From Garcia nutans (lineage: Eukaryota; Streptophyta; Magnoliopsida; Malpighiales; Euphorbiaceae): a stretch of 64,000 bases of DNA. This document shows, one piece after another, positions 56,672 through 64,000 of the stretch (position 1 is the first letter of the stretch; the number at the start of each line of letters is the position of its first letter). The notes under the pieces were generated by a model. That model saw only the letters and a program-made list of their open reading frames with translations. It was not told the origin of the DNA and did no database searches. Both the position numbers and the translations under genes were made by a program. The stretch lies in assembly GCA_947685225.1 (NCBI GenBank), contig CANTUV010000053.1, forward strand, positions 10,277,501 through 10,341,500. Direction: 5' to 3'.

Positions 56672-56979
56672 ATCATTTTTCTTTTTTCAAAAATATTATT
56701 TTATCAACCACGATCATTTGCAGTGTGGGGCCGGCGGACTAATAAATCATTTGTTGGCCTTTTAGAGTAACGCGAGTAATATCGCCGATATGGCGTCGCT
56801 TAGCTCATTTGCCCGAATCAGTATTTTTTTCTGCAGCAGATTTGAAAGCGGTGGTGCTTGGGCGAGCTTAGGATGGCATCGTAGGAAGACGGACGAATGA
56901 GAAAGAGAATAGGCAAGCGCCATTCTCAGCGAAGCAGTGAGAGGGAGAGAATAAATTAAATTTTCTGGCAGCGCATGAC

Positions 56980-57099
56980 GGGTGCGATCATACCAGCACT
57001 AACACACCGGATCCCATCAGAACTCCGAAGTTAAACGTGCTTGGGCGAGAGTAGTACTGAGATGGGTGACCTCTTGGTAAGTCCTCGTGTTGCACCCCT
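56980..57099 (+). rRNA. 5S rRNA gene 3.14
   Basis: Changes: G25A, G99T. Confidence 0.9.
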
Positions 57100-57402
57100 A
57101 TCATTTTTTTTTCAAAAATATTTTTTTATCAACCACGATCCTTCGCAGTTTGGGGCCAGCGGACTAATAAATCATTTGTTGGCCTTTTAGAGCAACGGGA
57201 GTAATATCGCCGATATGGCGTCGCTTGGCTCGTTTGCCCGAATCAGTATCTTTCTGCAGGAGATTTGAGAGCGTTGGTGCGTGGGCGAGCTTAGGATGGC
57301 ATCGTAGGAAGAGGGACGAATGAGAAAGAGAATAGGCAAGCGCTATTCTCAGCGAAGCAGTGAGAGGGAGAGATTAAATTAAATTTTCTGGCAGCGCAAG
57401 AC

Positions 57403-57522
57403 GGGTGCGATCATGCCAGCACTAACGCACCGGATCCTATCAGAACTCCGAAGTTAAACGTGCTAGGGCGAGAGTAGTACTGAGATGGGTGACCTCTTGG
57501 GAAGTCCTCGTGTTGCTCCCCT
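57403..57522 (+). rRNA. 5S rRNA gene 3.15
   Basis: Changes: A13G, C36T, T63A, A115T. Confidence 0.9.
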
Positions 57523-57831
57523 ATCATTTTTCTTTTTTCAAAAATATTTTTTTTATCAACCACGATCATTTACAGTTTGGAGCCGGCGGACTAATAAATC
57601 ATATGTTAGCTTTTTAGAGCAACGCGAGTAATATTGCCGATATGGCGTCGCTTAGCTCATTTGCCCGAATCAGTATTTTTTTCTGCAGCAGATTTGAAAG
57701 CGGTGGTGCTTGGGCGAGCTTAGGATGGCATCGTAGGAAGACGGACGAATGAGAAAGAGAATAGGCAAGCGCCATTCTCAGCGAAGCAGTGAGAGCGAGA
57801 GAATAAATTAAATTTTCTGGCAGCGCATGAC

Positions 57832-57951
57832 GGGTACGATCATACCATCACTAACGCATCGGATCCCATAAGAACTCCGAAGTTAAACGTGCTTGGGCGA
57901 GAGTAGTACTGAGATGGGTGACCTCTTGGGAAGTCCTCGTGTTGCTCCCCT
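57832..57951 (+). rRNA. 5S rRNA gene 3.16
   Basis: Changes: G5A, G17T, C28T, C39A, A115T. Confidence 0.9.
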
Positions 57952-58259
57952 ATCATTTTCCTTTTTTCGAAAATATTTTTTTTTATCAACCATATTCCTT
58001 CGCAGTTTGGGGCTGGCGGACTAATAAATCATTTGTTGGCCTTTTAGAGCAACGCGAGTAATATCGCCGATATGGCGTCGATTAGCTCGTTTGCCCGAAT
58101 CAGTATTTTTCTGCAGCAGATTTGAGAGCGGTGGTGCTTGGGCGAGCTTAGGATGGCATCGTCGGAAGAGGGACGAATGAGAAAGAGAATAGGCAAGGGC
58201 CATTCTCAGCGAAGCAGTGAGAGGGATAGAATAAATTAAATTTTCTGGCAGCGCATTAC

Positions 58260-58379
58260 GGGTGCGATCATACTAGCACTAACGCACCGGATCCCATCAG
58301 AACTCCGAAGTAAAACGTGCTTGGGCGAGAGTAGTACTGAGATGGGTGACTTCTTGGGAAGTCCTTGTGTTGCACCCCA
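58260..58379 (+). rRNA. 5S rRNA gene 3.17
   Basis: Changes: C15T, T53A, C92T, C107T, T120A, as 1.33. Confidence 0.9.
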
Positions 58380-58682
58380 ATCATTTTTTTTTGAAAATAT
58401 TTTTTTTATAAACCACGATCATTTGCAGTGTGGGGCCAGCGGACTAATAAATCGTTTGTTGGCCTTTTAGAGCAACGCGAGTAATATCGCCGATATGGCG
58501 TCGCTTAGCTCGTTTGCCCGAATCAGTATCTTTCTGCAGCAGATTTGAGAGCGGTGGTGCTTGGGCAAGCTTAGGATGGCATCGTCGGAAGATGGACGAA
58601 TGAGAAAGAGAATAGGCAAGCGCCATTCTCAGCGAAGCAGTGAGAGGGAGAGAATAAATTAAATTTTCTGGCAGCGCATTAC

Positions 58683-58802
58683 GGGTGCGATCATACCAGC
58701 ACTAACGCACCGGATCCCATCAGAACTCTGAGGTTAAACGTGCTTGGGCGAGAGTAGTACTGAGATGGGTGAACTCTTGGAAAGTCCTCATGTTGCTCCC
58801 CT
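58683..58802 (+). rRNA. 5S rRNA gene 3.18
   Basis: Changes: C47T, A50G, C91A, G99A, G108A, A115T, as 1.34. Confidence 0.9.
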
Positions 58803-59109
58803 ATCATTTTTCTTTTTTCGAAAATATTTTTTTTATCAACCACGATCCTTCGCAGTTTGGGGCCGGCGGACTAATAAATCATTTGTTGGCCTTTTAGAGC
58901 AACGCGAGTAATATCGCCGATATGGCGTCGCTTGGCTCGTTTGCCCGAATCAGTCTCTCTCTGCAGCAGATTTGAGAGTGTTGGTGCGTGGGCGAGCTTA
59001 GGATGGCATCGTAGGAAGAGGGACGAATGACAAAGAGAATAGGCAAGGGTCATTCTCAGCGAAGCAGTGAGAGGGAGAGAATAAATTAAATTTTCTGGCA
59101 GCGCATTAC

Positions 59110-59229
59110 TGGTGCGATCATACCAGCACTAACGCACCGGATCCCATCAGAACTCCGAAGTTAAACGTGCTTGGGTAAGAGTAGTACTGAGATGGGTGAC
59201 CTCTTGGGAAGTCCTTGTGTTGCACCCAT
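59110..59229 (+). rRNA. 5S rRNA gene 3.19
   Basis: Changes: G1T, C67T, G68A, C107T, C119A. Confidence 0.9.
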
Positions 59230-59531
59230 ATCATTTTTTTTCGAAAATATTTTTTTTATAACCACAATCATTTGCAGTGTGGGGCCGGCGGACTAATATA
59301 TCATTTGTTGGCCTTTTAGAGCAACGCGAGTAATATCGCCGATATGGCGTCGCTTCGCTCGTTTGCCCGAATCAGTATCTCTCTGCAGCAGATTTGAGAG
59401 CGTTGTTGCGTGAGCGAGCTTAGGATGGCATCGTCGGAAGAGGGACGAATGAGAAAGAGAATAGGCAAGGGCCATTCTCAGCGAAGCAGTGAGAGGGAGA
59501 GAATAAATTAAATTTTCTGGCAGCGCATTAC

Positions 59532-59651
59532 GGGTGCGATCATACCAGCATTAACGCACCGGATCCCATCAGAACTCCGAAGTCAAACGTGCTTGGGCCA
59601 GAGTAGTACTGAGATGGGTGACCTCTTGGGAAGTCCTTGTGTTGCACCCCT
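59532..59651 (+). rRNA. 5S rRNA gene 3.20
   Basis: Changes: C20T, T53C, G68C, C107T. Confidence 0.9.
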
Positions 59652-59958
59652 ATCATTTTTCTTTTTTCGAAAATATTTTTTTTATCAACCACGATCATTT
59701 GCAGTTTGGGGCCGGCTGACTAATAAATCATTTGTTGGCCTTTTAGAGCAACGCGAGTAATATCGCCGATATGGCATCGCTTAGCTCGTTTGCCCGAATC
59801 AGTATCTTTCTGCAGTAGATTTGAGAGCGGTGGTGCTTGGGCGAGCTTAGGATAGCATCGTAAGAAGACGGACGAATGAGAAAGAGAATAGGCAAGCGCC
59901 ATTCTCAGCGAAGCAGTGAGAGGGAGAGAATAAATTAAATTTTCTGGCAATGCATGAC

Positions 59959-60078
59959 GTGTGCGATCATACCAGCACTAACGCACCGGATCCCATCAGA
60001 ACTCCGAAGTTAAACGTGCTTGGGCGAGAGTAGTGCTGAGATGGCTGACCTCTTGGGAAGTCCTCGCGTTGCTCCCAT
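59959..60078 (+). rRNA. 5S rRNA gene 3.21
   Basis: Changes: G2T, A77G, G87C, T109C, A115T, C119A; box C is affected. Confidence 0.9.
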
Positions 60079-60385
60079 ATCATTTTTCTTTTTTAAAAAA
60101 TATTTTTTTTATCAACCACGATCATTTGCAGTTTGGGGCCAGCGGACTAATAAATCATTTGTTAGCCTTTTAGAGCAACGAGAGTAATATCGCCGATATG
60201 GCGTCGCTTAGCTCATTTGCCCGAATCAGTATCTTTCTGCAACAGATTTGAGAGCGGTGGTGCTTGGGCGAGCTTAGGATGGCATCCTAGGAAGATGAAC
60301 GAATGAGAAAGAGAATAGGCAAGCGCCATTCTCAGCGAAGCAGTGAGAGGGAGACAATAAATTAAATTTTCTGGCAGCGCATGAC

Positions 60386-60505
60386 GGGTACGATCATACC
60401 AGCACTAACGCACCGGATCCCATCAGAACTCTGAAGTTAAACGTGCTTGGGCGAGAGTAGTATTGAGATGGGTGACCTCTTGGCAAGTCCTCGTGTTGCT
60501 CCCCT
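60386..60505 (+). rRNA. 5S rRNA gene 3.22
   Basis: Changes: G5A, C47T, C78T, G99C, A115T. Confidence 0.9.
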
Positions 60506-60812
60506 ATCATTTTTCTTTTTTCGAAAATATTTTTTTTTATCAACCACGATCCTTCGCAGTTTGGGGCCGGCGGACTAATAAATCACTTGTTGGCCTTTTA
60601 GAGCAACGCGAGTAATATCGCCGATATGGCGTCGCTTGGCTCGTTTGCCCGAATCAGTCTCTCTCTGCAGCATATTTGAGAGCGTTGTTGTGTGGTCTAG
60701 CTTAGGATGGCATCGTAGGAAGAGGGACGAATGAGAAAGAGAATAGGCAAGGGCAATTCTCAGCGAAGCAGTGAGAGGGAGAGAATAAATTAAATTTCAT
60801 GCAGCGCATTAC

Positions 60813-60932
60813 GGGTGCGATCATACCAGCACTAACGCACCGGATCACATCAGAACTCTGAAGTTAAACGTGCTTGGGCGAGAGTAGTACTGAGATGGGT
60901 GATCTCTTGGTAAGTCCTTGTGTTGCACCCCT
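60813..60932 (+). rRNA. 5S rRNA gene 3.23
   Basis: Changes: C35A, C47T, C91T, G99T, C107T. Confidence 0.9.
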
Positions 60933-61238
60933 ATCATTTTTCTTTTTTCGAAAATATTTTTTTATCAACCACGATCATTTGCAATGTGGGGCCGGTGGAC
61001 TAATAAATCATTTGTTGGCCTTTTAGAGCAACGCTAGTAATATCGCCGATATGGCGTCGCTTGGTTCGTTTGCCCGAATCAGTCTCTCTCTGCAGCAGAT
61101 TTGAGAGTGTTGGTGCGTGGGCGAGCTTAGGATGGCATCGTCGGAAGAGGGACGAATGAGAAAGAGAATAGGCAAGGGTCATTCTCAGCGAAGTAGTGAG
61201 AGGGAGAGAATAAATTAAATTTTCTGGCAGCACATTAC

Positions 61239-61358
61239 TGGTGCGATCATACCAGCACTAACGCACCGGATCCCATCAGAACTCCGAAGTTAAACGTGCT
61301 TGGGCAAGTGTAGTACTGAGATGGGTGACCTCTTTGGAAGTCCTTGTGTTGCACCCCT
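61239..61358 (+). rRNA. 5S rRNA gene 3.24
   Basis: Changes: G1T, G68A, A71T, G97T, C107T. Confidence 0.9.
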
Positions 61359-61661
61359 ATCATTTTTTTTCGAAAATATTTTTTTTATCAACCACTATCA
61401 TTTGCAGTGTGGGGCCGGCGGACTAATATATCATTTGTTGGCCTTTTAGAGCAACGCGAGTAATATCGCCGATATGGCGTCGCTTCGCTCGTTTGCCCGA
61501 ATCAGTATCTCTCTGCAGCAGATTTGAGAGCGTTGTTGCGTGAGCGAGCTTAGGATGGCATCGTCGGAAGAGGGACGTATGAGAAAGAGAATAGGCAAGG
61601 GCCATTCTCAGCGAAGCAGTGAGAGGGAGAGAATAAATTAAATTTTCTGGCAGCGCATTAC

Positions 61662-61781
61662 GGGTGCGATCATACCAGCACTAACGCACCGGATCCCATC
61701 AGAACTCCGAAGTCAAACGTGCTTGGGCCAGAGTTGTACTGAGATGGTTGACCTCTTGGGAAGTCCTTGTGTTGCACCCCT
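61662..61781 (+). rRNA. 5S rRNA gene 3.25
   Basis: Changes: T53C, G68C, A74T, G87T, C107T. Confidence 0.9.
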
Positions 61782-62089
61782 ATCATTTTTCTTTTTTCGA
61801 AAATATTTTTTTTATCAACCACGATCATTTGCAGTTTGGGGCCGGCTGACTAATAAATCATTTGTTGGCTTTTTAGAGCAACGCGAGTAATATCGCCGAT
61901 ATGGCATCGCTTAGCTCGTTTGCCCGAATCAGTATCTTTCTGCAGCAGATTTTGAGAGCGGTGGTGCTTGGGCGAGCTTAGGATAGCATCGTAAGAAGAC
62001 GGACGAATGAGAAAGAGAATAGGCAAGCGCCATTCTCAGCGAAGTAGTGAGAGGGAGAGAATAAATTAAATTTTCTGGCAATGCATGAC

Positions 62090-62209
62090 GGGTGCGATCA
62101 TACCAGAACTAACGCACCGGATCCCATCAGAACTCTGAAGTTAAACGTGCTTGGGCGAGAGTAGTACTGAGATGGGTGACCTCTTGGGAAGTCCTCGTGT
62201 TGCTCCCCT
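62090..62209 (+). rRNA. 5S rRNA gene 3.26
   Basis: Changes: C18A, C47T, A115T. Its spacer holds the 69-bp duplication. Confidence 0.9.
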
Positions 62210-62245
62210 ATCATTTTTCTTTTTTCAAAAATATTTTTTTTATCA

Positions 62246-62383
62246 ACCACGATCATTTGCAGTTTGGGGCCGGCGGACTAATAAATCATTTGTTAGCCTT
62301 TTAGAGCAACACGAACCACGATCATTTGCAGTTTGGGGCCGGCGGACTAATAAATCATTTGTTAGCCTTTTAGAGCAACACGA
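62246..62383 (+). repeat. 69-bp tandem duplication in a 5S spacer
   Basis: Two identical copies, 62246-62314 and 62315-62383, each from ACCACGATC to AACACGA. They lengthen this unit to 496 bp. Confidence 0.95.
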
Positions 62384-62585
62384 GTAATATCGCTGATATG
62401 GCGTCGCTTAGCTCATTTGCCAGAATCAGTATCTTTCTGCAGCAGATTTGAGAGCGGTGGTGCTTGGGCGAGCTTAGGATGACATCGTAGGAAGACGAAC
62501 GAATGAGAAAGAGAATAGGCAAGCGCCATTCTCAGCGAAGCAGTGAGAGGGAGGGAATAAATTAAATTTTCTGGCAGCGCATAAC

Positions 62586-62705
62586 GGGTGCGATCATACC
62601 AGAAATAACGCACCGGATCCCATCAGAACTCCGAGGTTAAACGTGCTTGGGCGAGAGTAGTACTGAGATGGGTGAACTCTTGGAAAGTCCTCATGTTACT
62701 CCCCT
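62586..62705 (+). rRNA. 5S rRNA gene 3.27
   Basis: Changes: C18A, C20A, A50G, C91A, G99A, G108A, G113A, A115T. Confidence 0.89.
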
Positions 62706-63011
62706 ATCATTTTTCTTTTTTCGAAAATATTTTTTTTATCAACCACGATCCTTCGCAGTTTGGGGCCGGCGGACTAATAAATCATTTGTTGGCCTTTTAG
62801 AGCAACGCGAGTAATATCGCCGATATGGCGTCGCTTGGCTCGTTTGCCCGAATCAGTCTCTCTCTGCAGCAGATTTGAGAGTGTTGGTGCGTGGGCGAGC
62901 TTAGGATGGCATCGTAGGAAGAGGGACGAATGAGAAAGAGAATAGGCAAGGGTCATTCTCAGCGAAGCAGTGAGAGGGAGAGAATAAATTAAATTTTCTG
63001 GCACACATTAC

Positions 63012-63131
63012 TGGTGCGATCATACCAGCACTAACGCACCGGATCCCATCAGAATTCCGAAGTTAAACGTGCTTGGGCAAGAGTAGTACTGAGATGGGTG
63101 ACCTCTTGGGAAGTCCTTGTGTTGCACCCCT
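63012..63131 (+). rRNA. 5S rRNA gene 3.28
   Basis: Changes: G1T, C44T, G68A, C107T. The upstream GC element is disturbed (GGCACACATTAC). Confidence 0.9.
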
Positions 63132-63434
63132 ATCATTTTTTTTCGAAAATATTTTTTTTATCAACCACAATCATTTGCAGTGTGGGGCCGGCGGACTAAT
63201 ATATCATTTGTTGGCCTTTTAGAGCAACGCGAGTAATATCCCCGATATGGCGTCGCTTCGCTCGTTTGCCTGAATCAGTATCTCTCTGCAGCAGATTTGA
63301 GAGCGTTGTTGCGTGAGCGAGCTTAGGATGGCATCGTCGGAAGAGGGACGAATGAGAAAGAGAATAGGCAAGGGCCATTCTCAGCGAAGCAGTGAGAGGG
63401 AGAGAATAAATTAAATTTTCTGGCAGCGCATTAC

Positions 63435-63554
63435 GGGTGCGATCATACCAGCACTAACGCACCGGATCCCATCAGAACTCCGAAGTCAAACGTGCTTGGG
63501 CCAGAGTTGTACTGAGATGGTTGACCTCTTGGGAAGTCCTTGTGTTGCACCCCT
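63435..63554 (+). rRNA. 5S rRNA gene 3.29
   Basis: Changes: T53C, G68C, A74T, G87T, C107T, identical to 3.25. Confidence 0.9.
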
Positions 63555-63862
63555 ATCATTTTTCTTTTTTCGAAAATATTTTTTTTATCAACCACGATCA
63601 TGTGCAGTTTGGGGCCGGCTGACTAATAAATCATTTGTTGGCTTTTTAGAGCAACGCGAGTAATATCGCCGATATGGCATCGCTTAGCTCGTTTGCCCGA
63701 ATCAGTATCTTTCTGCAGCAGATTTTGAGAGCGGTGGTGCTTGGGCGAGCTTAGGATAGCATCGTAAGAAGACGGACGAATGAGAAGGAGAATAGGCAAG
63801 CGCCATTCTCAGCGAAGTAGTGAGAGGGAGAGAATAAATTAAATTTTCTGGCAATGCATGAC

Positions 63863-63982
63863 GGGTGCGATCATACCAGAACTAACGCACCGGATCCCAT
63901 CAGAACTCTGAAGTTAAACGTGCTTGGGCGAGAGTAGTACTGAGATGGGTGACCTCTTGGGAAGTCCTCGTGTTGCTCCCCT
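63863..63982 (+). rRNA. 5S rRNA gene 3.30
   Basis: Changes: C18A, C47T, A115T, identical to 3.26. The window ends 18 bases later in the terminator region. Confidence 0.9.
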
Positions 63983-64000
63983 ATCATTTTTCTTTTTTCG

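Larger units (their letters stand above)
51263..64000 (+). repeat. 5S rDNA array 3 (30 genes)
   Basis: Continuation of array 2 after element C. Genes 3.1-3.6 match 1.23-1.28 in order, and 3.16-3.18 match 1.32-1.34; between and after these the order has changed by local amplification. With array 2 it exceeds array 1 by more than 5 kb and still runs off the window. Confidence 0.95.
61239..64000 (+). repeat. Four-unit higher-order repeat, 1773 bp
   Basis: Genes 3.24-3.26 recur as 3.28-3.30 at an exact offset of 1773 bp. The repeat spans four units, one of them lengthened by a 69-bp spacer duplication, and the second copy runs off the window. Confidence 0.88.

Noticed and set aside
6157..63378. 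A recurring minus-strand open frame of about 60 codons in most 5S spacers (for example 6157-6339, 11698-11880, 63196-63378)
   Set aside because: It repeats because the spacer repeats. It overlaps poly-T and 5S promoter sequence, is broken by stops in many units, and conservation within a homogenised array is no evidence of coding.

Overview
The window is plant nuclear heterochromatin. It is a long tandem array of 5S ribosomal RNA genes, all on the + strand, interrupted by Ty3/Gypsy LTR retrotransposons of the chromovirus (Tekay/Del-like) type. I count 97 copies of the 120-bp 5S gene in units of about 422-429 bp. The host is a flowering plant: the 5S sequence is plant-like, the retroelement primer-binding site matches the initiator tRNA-Met 3' end used by plant elements, and the integrase carries a C-terminal chromodomain. 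I cannot name the species. There is no ordinary single-copy host gene here.

Layout. (1) 1-4688: 3' part of retroelement A (RNase H, integrase, chromodomain, 3' LTR). (2) 4689-22300: 5S array 1, 42 genes. (3) 22301-31078: retroelement B, with a truncated 5' LTR, a nearly intact gag-pol with one frameshift, and a full 3' LTR. (4) 31079-41557: 5S array 2, 25 genes. (5) 41558-51262: retroelement C, complete, both LTRs 2425 bp, flanked by the 5-bp target-site duplication GCGTC, with gag-pol broken by two stops and one frameshift. (6) 51263-64000: 5S array 3, 30 genes, running off the window.

History. A plus array 1 and B plus array 2 are two copies of one segment, offset about 26.39 kb, sharing the same element-5S junction and the same order of diagnostic 5S variants. 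Element C landed inside the second copy afterwards, so arrays 2 and 3 were one array before C arrived. Local amplifications of 2, 3 and 4 units (850, 1276 and 1773 bp) and a 69-bp spacer duplication show continuing unequal exchange.

How the parts work. Each 5S unit has a TATA-like stretch near -29, GC at -12/-11, C at -1, internal control boxes and a T-rich terminator. As I remember the canonical plant 5S sequence, nearly all copies share changes at positions 56, 80, 81 and 95, so their activity is uncertain. The elements encode Gag, protease, reverse transcriptase, RNase H and integrase; their chromodomain is consistent with integration into silent chromatin. The most interesting unexplained signals are: a conserved pairing between the LTR and the gag leader across the primer-binding site; twin hairpins shared by otherwise dissimilar LTRs; candidate splice sites that would remove the long leader; and a 5S-control-region-like sequence inside the 5S spacer.
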